The notes under the pieces: model-generated
Database searches by the model: none
What the model was told of the DNA's origin: nothing
What the model saw: the letters and a program-made list of their open reading frames with translations, nothing else
Shown here: positions 15,810-24,474 of the stretch, in pieces
Layout: every line of letters starts with the position of its first letter
How positions within the stretch are numbered: position 1 is the stretch's first letter
Position numbers and translations under genes: made by a program
Source of the DNA: Zhongshania aquatica
GTDB taxonomy: Bacteria > Pseudomonadota > Gammaproteobacteria > Pseudomonadales > Spongiibacteraceae
Direction: 5' to 3'
Length of the DNA: 40,342 nucleotides
Assembly: GCF_027257955.1 (NCBI RefSeq)
Contig: NZ_JANZNQ010000022.1
Coordinates: 1-40,342 of the forward strand

Positions 15810-16011
15810 ATGTCCGCGATAAGTGTATTTAAAATAAATGTAATAATTTTTAAAATATATACTTGAAAAAATCATTAACAGATATGTATGGCGTTAAAAT
15901 TTAACTTGTAATGAGCACGCTAGATCAATGGTTTTGCACAGAAAGGGATGTTTGATTCCGCAAATAAATGGATTCTAGTGGTGTGGAAAATATTTAGCGA
16001 GGAGATAGTTA

Positions 16012-17040
16012 ATGCCAGCCATAAATCGCCGCCTAGTTTTAAAAGAGCGCCCCAGATTTCAGATACCTACCGCAAAATGTTTTCGGCTTGAAGAGGTAGT
16101 GATTCCAAAGCCCGTTGAGGGGCAGATTCGTATAAAAACTACCTGGTTAGGTATGGATCCAAATCAGTTTTCGAAAGTCAAAAAAGTCTCCGATCAGTCG
16201 AAGCCAATTGATATCGGAGCCGTCATGTACGGCGCTACGGTCGGTGTAGTCGATATTTCAAATCATCCAGATTTTAATGCTGGTGACGTTGTTCATGGGT
16301 TGTGGGGGTGGCAGGAGTTCCATGTCTGTGATGGCTACGGAATTACTAAAATTGCCAACGATGGATTGCGACCCTCGTACTATCTTGGTGCACTAGGTGC
16401 TGCAGGTTTTGGTGCTTATCTGGCGGTGAGCGATGTATTAAAGGTTGGTCGGGGTGATGTGGTCTTTTGCAGCGCCGCAACCGGCGCCTTGGGCCAGATA
16501 GTGGGTCAATTAAGTAAGTCCAAAGGCGCTATCGTCTACGGGTCGGCGAGTTCGGATGAAAAATGCAACTTAGCTGTATCGGAGCTTGGTTATAAAGCCT
16601 GCTTTAACTATAAGGACCAAGATTTTGAACGTATCGTTAGTGATCGAATCGAGGCCGGTATTGATGCGATGGTAGTGTCGGCCGGCGGAAAAACGTTTGA
16701 CGCTACATTTCCTATCATGAATGTTGGTGGTTGTATCGCAGTATGCGGATTGATGGCGCTCTATTCGATGTCGCAATTGCCGATAACGTCTGACCGATCG
16801 TTTATGATTTTAAATGAAATACTACTGAAGAGACTGTCTATTAAGGGGTCGATGGTGTTGGATAAATTAAATACCGATGTCCACTTTCAGTTTTTGTCAG
16901 AGATGAAGAAACTAATAAATCACGGAGAGGTTACGCCGATTGAGCACGTTGTTGAGGGCTTGGAGAATGCGCCAGATGCTCTTCGAGGGGTATTCGACGG
17001 AGATAACATCGGCAAATGTGTTGTTCACGTTGCCGATTAG
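16012..17040 (+). CDS. Medium-chain reductase, NADPH-dependent (CurA/PTGR-like)
   Basis: A 342-residue member of the zinc-independent branch of medium-chain dehydrogenases/reductases. The GroES-like part (to about residue 125) contains WLGMDPNQF, typical of the leukotriene B4 dehydrogenase / CurA group, and the Rossmann domain starts with SAATGALGQIVGQL near 160. Zinc-binding cysteines of alcohol dehydrogenases are absent. Enzymes of this group reduce double bonds conjugated to carbonyls with NADPH. AGGAGA precedes the ATG. It is transcribed alone between the regulator and the transporter gene. A role in processing an unsaturated aldehyde or ketone of the pathway is possible but not shown. 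Confidence 0.75.
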   Translation: MPAINRRLVLKERPRFQIPTAKCFRLEEVVIPKPVEGQIRIKTTWLGMDPNQFSKVKKVSDQSKPIDIGAVMYGATVGVVDISNHPDFNAGDVVHGLWGWQEFHVCDGYGITKIANDGLRPSYYLGALGAAGFGAYLAVSDVLKVGRGDVVFCSAATGALGQIVGQLSKSKGAIVYGSASSDEKCNLAVSELGYKACFNYKDQDFERIVSDRIEAGIDAMVVSAGGKTFDATFPIMNVGGCIAVCGLMALYSMSQLPITSDRSFMILNEILLKRLSIKGSMVLDKLNTDVHFQFLSEMKKLINHGEVTPIEHVVEGLENAPDALRGVFDGDNIGKCVVHVAD

Positions 17041-17158
17041 TAGTGAGCATAAATGGCATCCTTATTTAAATACTTAAAGCAAGGTGCACATAGGGACACT
17101 CAAAATGCACTTTGCAACAAGCGTGATATTCTTAAATTGAGACAATAGGGTGTAATTG

Positions 17159-17251
17159 ATGGCGTTTTTTAAAGTGCAGTCTCTACAAGAATGCGAATTT
17201 TCAGGCGAGCATTGCGGTCGCTTTTCATTCAAGCCAGTTAAAAGATTATAA
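17159..17251 (+). CDS. Possible 30-residue leader peptide before the RND gene
   Basis: ATG 17159 to TAA 17249-17251 gives a 30-residue peptide (MAFFKVQSLQECEF and on) whose stop lies four bases before the transporter ATG. An AGGGTG lies upstream. The transporter itself has a poor ribosome binding site, so translational coupling through this frame is conceivable. It is equally possible that this is a chance frame. Confidence 0.2.
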   Translation: MAFFKVQSLQECEFSGEHCGRFSFKPVKRL

Positions 17252-17255
17252 AGAT

Positions 17256-19706
17256 ATGGAAAATTTAAGATTTAAAATAGCCCGCTGGATCGTGTCACAT
17301 CGCGCTCAGGTTGCCTGCGTGTTTCTTATTATTACCATTGGATTTGCCATTGGTGTGCCACGAGTAGACATAAGAACCATATTTGCAGATTTACTCCCTT
17401 CTGACGATCCATTTGTTCAGACTTTTAAAGATCACCCTAATTTCGGTAATCCGTTAACAATTACCGTAATGGTAAAGCGTTCGGATGGTGGGAATATCTA
17501 TAACGAAGATACCTTGAAGAAGGTGTGGGATTTGACTAGAAATATAGATCTTATTGAGGGTGTTGATCACGATAGGATTGTTTCGATAACAACTGAGAAG
17601 GCGAATTATGCTGAGGCGACTCCTATGGGAGTCGAGATGCAACCTTTAATGGGGGATCGAATTCCCAAAGGAAAGCAGGAGCTTGATGCCCTTCAGCGGA
17701 ATGTAGAGCGCTCGCCAATGGCGCGAACCTATCTTGTCTCATCCGACGAAACTTCAACACTTATTCGCGCAGGCTTCCACGAGCACTTGTTAGATTATGG
17801 TCATGTGTTCGATGAAATTCAGAAGCTTGCAAAGGATGCTGAAGATGGTGGTCATACCATCCATGTCGTTGGGCAGCCGGTCCTGACGGGGTGGGTGTAT
17901 CTTCTTCAGGAGCAAACCTACACAATTTTCGCAGTAACTGTTGGCTTGCTTATCATTGCTCTTGCCTTCTATATGCGGAATTTCGCTGGCGTTGTCACCC
18001 CGGTTGTATGTAGTTTTGTCGCCGCAATATGGGGCTTCGGTTTGGTTGGTTGGTTAAAGTCGCCAATTGAGCCATTGCTTATGGTTGTACCTTTGCTTTT
18101 AGTGGCGCGGTCTTTCTCTCACTGTGTTCAGTATACAGAGCGTTATTACGAGGTCTTTAGTGAGCTTAAAGATCGAAAATTAGCATCTGAAGCGACGCTG
18201 GCAGTGATGATGGCGCCTAGTGTGTTTGGCATAATTACCGACATGGTCGCGATAATGTGTATCGGTGTAGCGCCGATCCCAGCGATGCAGAGATTTGCTT
18301 TGTTCTGTGGTTTCTGGGCATTTTTCTTAATCCCGACGGGCGTCATGCTGATTGCCGTTATGCTCTCATATCTTCCTACACCGAAAAATATCGACGATAT
18401 TATCGGTGGCGATCGCGAAAAGGGGGTTCATGGTTTTCAGAAGCGTGTACTTGAGGGTGTGGCTTCTTTAATTACTGGAAAACGAATTCCTAAGATAACT
18501 GCAACTATCGTATGTATTGTATCAATAGTGGTTATTATCCTTTCGCGGCAGGTTGAAATTGGAAACCCAACAGAAGGTAGTAATCTTCTTTGGGATAATT
18601 CCGAGTTTAATGTTGGCGTTAGAGATGTTAACGATCATTTCCCCGGTGTGAACTCTCTGGAAATTATTCTTGAAGCCAAGGATCCAGATAATGTCCAGCA
18701 GCGTGCTGCCCGCACGGAAGAGGCATATGCCTTAACGAAAGAAATATTACGCGTTGCTTTAAGTCAGGAGCATCCAGCAAAGGCCGCGCGCTCATTCTCG
18801 GACTTTATGGAGGAGGGGTCACGTCTTTACTCTGGAGGCCATCCAGCGTGGCTTTCATTAGACCCCACTGATAGATCAGTAAACGCTGCGGGTGTAGCAG
18901 TTGCCTTTGGTCAAAATCCACTTAACTTTGCTGATGTAACTGACTTCCAGTTCCAGCACAGCGCTATTTCTTTATTTTATAGAGACAATAAGCAAGAAAC
19001 TATTGAGAGGGCGCTGATAGCTGCACAAGCCGCAGTTGATGCTGTTGGAACCGATCATAAGGGAATCACTGTCCGTATGGCTTCTGGGACTATAGCGTTG
19101 CAGCATGCGATGAACTCGGTTGTGAAACGTTATGAGTGGATCTTGCTAGGGCTTGCATGCTTAGCCATATTTTTCATCGCAAGTTATATGTATCGCTCTT
19201 TTGTTGCCTCGTTAGTGTTGCTTGTACCTGTGGTCTTAGCGAACTTCTATTTAACGGCCACGATGTCTGTTTTGGGAATTGGTCTAGATATTAACTCGGT
19301 CATGGTTGCTGTTCTTGGTGTTGGCGTGGGTATTGATTACGGCATCTACTTGTTGTCACGAATTTGCGAGGAATATCACGCACAAGGTGAAGACTGGGAT
19401 CGAGCCATAACAGAAGCACTTACAACTACCGGTAAAGCAATAATGTTTACCGCTTCTATTATGCTGATCGGGATTATGCCTTGGTATTTCCTGTCAGATC
19501 TAAAGTTTATGGCTGATATGGGTCTGTTACTTTCAGCAATTATGTTGATCAATATGGTGCTTGCTTTGCTTGTGTTGCCGTTGATCGTATCGGTGCTAAA
19601 ACCTAAGTTTGTAACGAGAACGGACTTGATGGTTGGTGAAGGTATTGACCTCTCTTGGTTTAGTGAAGAAAAAACACGAGAAAAAGAGCAGGGCGTTAGC
19701 GCATAA
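17256..19706 (+). CDS. RND / MMPL-family transporter
   Basis: An 816-residue inner-membrane protein with two repeats of one helix, a large periplasmic loop and five helices: helices near 17-35, 225-375, 425, and 630-790. The signature GVGVGIDYGIYLLSRI lies in the second helix block, and the charged residues of RND proton relays are visible (GIDY). MMPL-type transporters of this size move hydrophobic molecules and occur with DUF1302, DUF1329 and Ycf48-like proteins in clusters for steroids, terpenes and other lipophilic compounds. It is the first gene of that envelope group here. Direction of transport is not evident. Confidence 0.85.
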   Translation: MENLRFKIARWIVSHRAQVACVFLIITIGFAIGVPRVDIRTIFADLLPSDDPFVQTFKDHPNFGNPLTITVMVKRSDGGNIYNEDTLKKVWDLTRNIDLIEGVDHDRIVSITTEKANYAEATPMGVEMQPLMGDRIPKGKQELDALQRNVERSPMARTYLVSSDETSTLIRAGFHEHLLDYGHVFDEIQKLAKDAEDGGHTIHVVGQPVLTGWVYLLQEQTYTIFAVTVGLLIIALAFYMRNFAGVVTPVVCSFVAAIWGFGLVGWLKSPIEPLLMVVPLLLVARSFSHCVQYTERYYEVFSELKDRKLASEATLAVMMAPSVFGIITDMVAIMCIGVAPIPAMQRFALFCGFWAFFLIPTGVMLIAVMLSYLPTPKNIDDIIGGDREKGVHGFQKRVLEGVASLITGKRIPKITATIVCIVSIVVIILSRQVEIGNPTEGSNLLWDNSEFNVGVRDVNDHFPGVNSLEIILEAKDPDNVQQRAARTEEAYALTKEILRVALSQEHPAKAARSFSDFMEEGSRLYSGGHPAWLSLDPTDRSVNAAGVAVAFGQNPLNFADVTDFQFQHSAISLFYRDNKQETIERALIAAQAAVDAVGTDHKGITVRMASGTIALQHAMNSVVKRYEWILLGLACLAIFFIASYMYRSFVASLVLLVPVVLANFYLTATMSVLGIGLDINSVMVAVLGVGVGIDYGIYLLSRICEEYHAQGEDWDRAITEALTTTGKAIMFTASIMLIGIMPWYFLSDLKFMADMGLLLSAIMLINMVLALLVLPLIVSVLKPKFVTRTDLMVGEGIDLSWFSEEKTREKEQGVSA

Positions 19707-19740
19707 GTACTATTAGTTGATCGAGCAAAAAAACCGTAAA

Positions 19741-19765
19741 GTCGCAAGCGGTTAGATATTGCGAC
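19741..19765 (+). other. Intercistronic hairpin between RND and first DUF1329 genes
   Basis: GTCGCAA (19741-19747) and TTGCGAC (19759-19765) are perfect 7-bp arms with an 11-base loop and no T-run. It may influence stability or relative expression of the operon messenger. Confidence 0.45.
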
Positions 19766-19794
19766 ACGTAAATAATAATTCACCGGAGGGTGTT

Positions 19795-21186
19795 ATGCAT
19801 ATTCGTAAATACGATTTAAATTTTGGCCGGCGTGAGCTGCTTAAAGGTATAGCGTGCGGTGCCGGTACCGGTATTCTGATGCCAATAGAAAAAGTTATGG
19901 CTAAGGACATGCCTCTTACAAACGCATATCCCGATGAGCTATATAGCATTGAAGCACAAACAAAGGGGAAAATTAGCGTAGGAGATTACATAACTAAGGC
20001 AAATGTAGAGCATGCTAAACACATTCTCGACCCTTCAATGTATGACCAGATAAAAAATGCTGGGCGTCGAATTAAGATAAAAGCTCCAACTACTGATTTA
20101 CGCCAACTCTTTAACCATGCTTATTACGAAGCAATGCAGCGCAACATAGCTGAGGGCCGAACAGGTAAGTTTAATGCAGATGGAAATGTGGTGGACCCGC
20201 AGGGAAATCCTTGGGGGGGTGGTGTTCCATTTATTAGTCCAAAAACCGGTGTTGAAGTCTGGGCAAACATGGCGATGAGCTGGGGCCGTGCAGATGCCAA
20301 CACTTACGCAATTAAGCAGTGGGACTTTGGCGCCGATGGAAAGCTCGAGTATCAGTACGACTTCCAATGGGTAGAGCTTCAAATGCAAGCGCGGACAGAT
20401 AGAAAAGTGTTCCGTGGATATGATAAGGAGCTTAGAAGACAAACTGTTTATTTTACTAACTCCGCAGATGTTCGCGGTACGTCATTTCTAAGTAACTGGT
20501 CTGTAGATCAGCGTCAGATTCCTGATCTGTATGGTTACTTGCCGGAGTTTCGCCGCGTTAGACAGTTCCCGGCCAACCAGCGCTTCGAGCCGCTTATCCC
20601 TGGCGCGACTTGGTTCCTTACCGATCCATGGGCAGCCGGCGATCCGTTCTTGACATGGGGTAATCATAAGATTGTTGAGCGGAAACCAATGCTTATCGCT
20701 TGTAGCGGTAACTTCTCTGGAACGGATGATAATTGGCAGCCAAAAGAGCAGGAAGGTAATCCTATATTTTGGGAGTCGGAATACGAAATGGCACCGGATA
20801 TTATCGTAACTTCATGTGAGCCTGTAGCCTTCCCTCGGTCACCAGTGAGTAAAAAGCTGGTATATGTTGATGCCCGTAATAGCGTGCCGTGTGGTTGCGT
20901 GAGATATGACCGTCAAGGAAAACTATGGGCTAACTTCGAAATGGCGTTCGGTCAATTTGTCGGCGGCGGGAAAGACGGTAAGCGAGTCGTAATGAGCGCG
21001 GATGGCAAGACGCCTGCTTGGTCTTGGACTTACGTAATGATTTACGATCACCAGAACAAGCGTATGTCGCGTACCCATCATGCCAAAAAAGGCGTTGGCA
21101 CCGAATCTTTATTCCAGATTGATGAAGATTGGTTGTTCGAAACCTATTGTACTCAACAGGCATTGCAGTCCCTTGGGCGTGCATAA
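19795..21186 (+). CDS. DUF1329 family outer-membrane-lipoprotein-sorting-like protein, copy 1
   Basis: A 463-residue DUF1329 protein. The start at ATG 19795 follows GGAGG; the longer TTG frame is rejected. The N terminus has an arginine pair (GRRELLKG) before a weakly hydrophobic stretch ending near MAKD, more like a Tat-type than a Sec signal. The mature part contains NAYPDELYSIEA, repeated aromatic motifs and RQFPANQRFEPL, shared with copy 2 at 24475. DUF1329 proteins are thought to be periplasmic and LolB-like, and accompany DUF1302 proteins in lipophilic-substrate clusters. Function is unproven. It belongs to the same operon as the RND gene. Confidence 0.8.
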   Translation: MHIRKYDLNFGRRELLKGIACGAGTGILMPIEKVMAKDMPLTNAYPDELYSIEAQTKGKISVGDYITKANVEHAKHILDPSMYDQIKNAGRRIKIKAPTTDLRQLFNHAYYEAMQRNIAEGRTGKFNADGNVVDPQGNPWGGGVPFISPKTGVEVWANMAMSWGRADANTYAIKQWDFGADGKLEYQYDFQWVELQMQARTDRKVFRGYDKELRRQTVYFTNSADVRGTSFLSNWSVDQRQIPDLYGYLPEFRRVRQFPANQRFEPLIPGATWFLTDPWAAGDPFLTWGNHKIVERKPMLIACSGNFSGTDDNWQPKEQEGNPIFWESEYEMAPDIIVTSCEPVAFPRSPVSKKLVYVDARNSVPCGCVRYDRQGKLWANFEMAFGQFVGGGKDGKRVVMSADGKTPAWSWTYVMIYDHQNKRMSRTHHAKKGVGTESLFQIDEDWLFETYCTQQALQSLGRA

Positions 21187-21202
21187 CTAACACTGCAATT
21201 AG

Positions 21203-21236
21203 GTAAGTGCGCGATGCATTTGCACCGCGCACTTAC
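21203..21236 (+). other. Strong intercistronic hairpin after the first DUF1329 gene
   Basis: GTAAGTGCGCG (21203-21213) and CGCGCACTTAC (21226-21236) are perfect 11-bp arms around a 12-base loop. No T-run follows, so it is probably an mRNA-stability or attenuating element rather than a full terminator. Confidence 0.6.
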
Positions 21237-21262
21237 TGCCCGATGAAAGATGGAGATTGGGA

Positions 21263-22273
21263 ATGAAGTCGCGGCTATCAATTTGGTATTTGGCACTTTT
21301 GATGTTGGTATTAATTAAGCCAGTTCTGGCTGCGGATGTAGATGAAAGTCTCAATTCCGTAGTTAGCCAAGCAACACCGACAGATCGCTTATTTAGTGTC
21401 GATTTCAATAAAGACACGGGCGTCGCAGTGGGTGAAGCTGGCTTAATAATGCGAACTGACGATGCAGGTCAAACTTGGAAAAAAGAGAAGTCACCAACAA
21501 CTCTCGGCTTAATTAGTGTCGCCCATAGTGGCGGCAGAGAGATTGCTGTCGGGCAAATGGGTGTAGTTATCTACCGTGATGGATCTTCTGAATGGAAAAT
21601 ATCCGATAGCGGCTCAGATATGCGTCTATTAAAAGTTGATTTAAATAGCCATGGGCTAGCGGTGGCTACAGGCGCATTCGGTACGCTTCTACGTTCTCTC
21701 GACGGCGGAGAAAGCTGGCAGCTAGTCACTCCAGATTGGGCAACGCTATATGACTCTGGGGCTGGTGACACTGCTGTTATTCGCGATGAACCAACAAATT
21801 ATGTCGTTAAAGTTTTAGAGGACAACAGAATCATTGTTGGTGGTGAATACGGTCAGTTAAATGTTTCCGAAGATGGTGGTGAAACATGGTCTGTTCTGTA
21901 TCGGCATCCAGAAGTAGATGGAGATACAGCGGCCACATTCTTTGATTTGAAACTGTCGGGAAAAACTGGGTATGCGGTTGGTCAAGCGGGTTTGGTTATT
22001 CGCACCGATGATGCCGGCAAAACATGGACATCAGTTGCAGCTAATACTAAAGGTAGTTTCTTTGCAGTTACGTATACCGGAGCAAGCAAAGTATTTGTGG
22101 TTGGCCAGCGGGTGGCGATGAAAAGCATCAATGGCGGCGAGAGCTGGGAGCAATTTGAACCTTTAGATCTTAGCCTCAATTGGTACTCGGGCTTAGGCCA
22201 AACTGCACCTAACAACGGCCGGATTGTGGCTGTGGGGCATAGCGCGCGTATCTTGTCTCTTTCACCTTTTTAA
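21263..22273 (+). CDS. Ycf48-like beta-propeller protein, exported
   Basis: A 336-residue protein with a Sec signal peptide (hydrophobic stretch about 8-23, cleavage after LAA-like residues near 25) followed by BNR/sialidase-type repeats. At least five copies of the G-x-x-G...DDAG/DGG-x-[ST]-W unit are visible, such as TDDAGQTW, LDGGESW, EDGGETW, TDDAGKTW and INGGESW, giving a beta-propeller. Relatives are annotated as Ycf48 or photosystem II stability factor-like, but in proteobacteria they occur beside RND and DUF1302/1329 genes. GGAG precedes ATG 21263. Likely a periplasmic partner of the transporter; mechanism unknown. Confidence 0.8.
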   Translation: MKSRLSIWYLALLMLVLIKPVLAADVDESLNSVVSQATPTDRLFSVDFNKDTGVAVGEAGLIMRTDDAGQTWKKEKSPTTLGLISVAHSGGREIAVGQMGVVIYRDGSSEWKISDSGSDMRLLKVDLNSHGLAVATGAFGTLLRSLDGGESWQLVTPDWATLYDSGAGDTAVIRDEPTNYVVKVLEDNRIIVGGEYGQLNVSEDGGETWSVLYRHPEVDGDTAATFFDLKLSGKTGYAVGQAGLVIRTDDAGKTWTSVAANTKGSFFAVTYTGASKVFVVGQRVAMKSINGGESWEQFEPLDLSLNWYSGLGQTAPNNGRIVAVGHSARILSLSPF

Positions 22274-22328
22274 TAACAAAGTTTCTACGTGGTTATATCG
22301 CTGTAAGAATCTATAGTGAGGGAAAAAA

Positions 22329-24383
22329 ATGAAAAAACATAATAGCCGCAATAAAATTGCATCCTGTGTACTTTACTTGGCGGGGAGCGTTACGGCTCAA
22401 TCCGTTCTTGCCGGTGGTCTGGTTGAAGAGCTGATTGATAAGACAACATTCTTTGGTCAGGTTCGTCTTGACGCCGCATACAACACCTCTGGAAGTGAAA
22501 ATCCATATAATCAGAGTGACGTACCATTTCAGGATGTGGAGGTTTCTCGACAGGCCTTCCTGCCACCTGATCTAGGCGGTGGAAGATGGGGTGATGTGCC
22601 AATTCCTGCGCTTCCATTTGTACTTGATACTAGAGACACTGTGCGTCGTAGTGATAGATTGCCAGAAAATAACTATGACTTTACGCAAACGATTTTGCGA
22701 TTTAATGGTGAAATGAATACAAAATTCACCAGAAATCTTAGCCTTAATATAAAAGTACGTGCTTTGTTTGACCCAGAGGTTAACGCTGGATTTGACGCTA
22801 TGGATGTACAAAATGATCAGGGTGGAATCGCTGGCGGCGGTGGCGATCGCTATGCAGATACCGGCCGTACTAATTTTTACCAAGCGAAAGGTAGAAACGG
22901 TAAAAACATTAATCCGTTTGAAATTGCTGGTCGCGATTATATGTTGGATTTTCCGACATTCATTTTAAATTACAAAACCGGTAAGTATGACTTTAGATTT
23001 GGTAACCAACAAATCGCCTGGGGTCAGGCTGTATTCTTCCGTACACTTGATGTTGCAAATGGCTTGGATTTCCGTCGTCATTTGATATTGGATAGAGCGA
23101 TTGAAGAGTACGAGGATGAACGTACACCAAAGTTGGCGTTTAGAGCGACCATGCAGGCGACGTCTAACATTACTGCGGATGCTTTTGTTGGTAAATTTCA
23201 GCCTGATGTATTACCCAATCCAAATAGTCAATACAATGTAATACCTTCACAGTTCTATCGCCCACTTGATAATTATTATAGTGGTGATTTTGATAAGAAA
23301 CTCGACTTTGGTATTCGAATTAAGGCGGATTACGGCAACTTTGGTTGGCAGGCGATGGCTGTGAGTCGATATAATTCCCTGGGTGTATTTAGATGGGCTG
23401 AAAGTGGCATTAATAAAGGTCTTACACCCTTTGGTGGTACGGTGGGTGCTGTTGTAGAGACTGCATATGCTGCAAAACCTAAATGTAGTGGCTCTCAGAA
23501 TCCTTACGATAACTTCTGTCGGCTATACGATAGTGTTGGCGAGGCATTATCTCACACGCCCTTTACTGTTGGACCTGGCGGTGTTTATAGCGATAAAGAG
23601 TGGTTCTCTACCGCCTCTAGCGTTCGGTTGGATGGTCTTGATGCGCTAAACACTGCTATTGGCGATTTCGAAGCTCTTCGCGATGTATTTGCTTCGCCAG
23701 CTGCCAACGCGACTGAAGCAGCAGCGCTTTTAAATACATTCTTCATCGGTGCTGGTGGTAGTATTCGCGGACAAGTTCAGCGTGATTACTATCGAGAACA
23801 AGTGTTTGGTCTTGGCGGAAGCTATGTCAATGAGACTGAGGATATCGATTCGTTTTGGAATCAGGTGATTATTAATCTGGAAGTTCAATACACGCCGGAG
23901 CGAGTTTATACATCGCCTGATCTTGGCAAGAACGGCCTAACCAGTGACGAATACATATTTACTGCTGTTGCAGAAAAATGGCATCGCTGGAGCGAGACCT
24001 TCCCATCTGCATACCTTGTTGCGCAATACATGCACCGCAGTGAAAGTGATTTAGTTGGTCTTCACTTAAGTGGTTACGGTGGCAACGTAGGCAATACAGA
24101 TTATAAGCGTTCAGATGGTATTTCCGGTGCTGACTATCTTGTGTTCGCTGGTTTCCAACCCTGGCCGAATAAGAAATTTGTTGCTGAATGGGCGTTTCTA
24201 TACGATATCCGCGGTGGCATTTTGGCTCAGCCGCTTATTAAATGGAATCCAGGTAGTGGTCTTAGCGTAGATCTATTTTATAACTACATTAAGTCTAATA
24301 TTCGCGGTGATTCAGCTGATACATTGACCCGGTCCCTGGACCATATTCAGGAAGTCGGGCTGCGTATTGCATACCAGTTGTAA
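22329..24383 (+). CDS. DUF1302 family outer-membrane protein
   Basis: A 684-residue protein with a Sec signal peptide (about 1-28, ending SVLA) and a body rich in alternating polar and aromatic residues, ending in GLRIAYQL, as expected of a beta-barrel. The length and the segment around YDFRFGNQQIAWGQAVFFRTLD identify it as DUF1302. These proteins are presumed outer-membrane components for hydrophobic substrates. It is the last gene before a strong terminator, with the RND, DUF1329 and Ycf48-like genes upstream in the same operon. GAGGG precedes the ATG. Confidence 0.82.
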   Translation: MKKHNSRNKIASCVLYLAGSVTAQSVLAGGLVEELIDKTTFFGQVRLDAAYNTSGSENPYNQSDVPFQDVEVSRQAFLPPDLGGGRWGDVPIPALPFVLDTRDTVRRSDRLPENNYDFTQTILRFNGEMNTKFTRNLSLNIKVRALFDPEVNAGFDAMDVQNDQGGIAGGGGDRYADTGRTNFYQAKGRNGKNINPFEIAGRDYMLDFPTFILNYKTGKYDFRFGNQQIAWGQAVFFRTLDVANGLDFRRHLILDRAIEEYEDERTPKLAFRATMQATSNITADAFVGKFQPDVLPNPNSQYNVIPSQFYRPLDNYYSGDFDKKLDFGIRIKADYGNFGWQAMAVSRYNSLGVFRWAESGINKGLTPFGGTVGAVVETAYAAKPKCSGSQNPYDNFCRLYDSVGEALSHTPFTVGPGGVYSDKEWFSTASSVRLDGLDALNTAIGDFEALRDVFASPAANATEAAALLNTFFIGAGGSIRGQVQRDYYREQVFGLGGSYVNETEDIDSFWNQVIINLEVQYTPERVYTSPDLGKNGLTSDEYIFTAVAEKWHRWSETFPSAYLVAQYMHRSESDLVGLHLSGYGGNVGNTDYKRSDGISGADYLVFAGFQPWPNKKFVAEWAFLYDIRGGILAQPLIKWNPGSGLSVDLFYNYIKSNIRGDSADTLTRSLDHIQEVGLRIAYQL

Positions 24384-24427
24384 CTAGTTTTCCAGAGGGA
24401 CCGCTAGGGGACTTTATTACCCCATTT

Positions 24428-24459
24428 GGCCGGCAATAGTTTATTGCCGGCCTTTTTTT
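24428..24459 (+). terminator. Strong rho-independent terminator between DUF1302 and second DUF1329 genes
   Basis: GGCCGGCAATA (24428-24438) and TATTGCCGGCC (24442-24452) are perfect 11-bp arms around a three-base loop, followed by seven T. It lies only 16 bases before the next ATG, so the second DUF1329 gene is either fed by read-through or by a promoter inside the DUF1302 gene. Confidence 0.9.
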
Positions 24460-24474
24460 ACTGAGGACTTACAG

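Noticed and set aside
5843-15941. TTGCACAG shared by the upstream regions at 5843-5850 and 15934-15941
   Set aside because: Only eight bases in two places, with no fixed distance to the start codons; could be chance.
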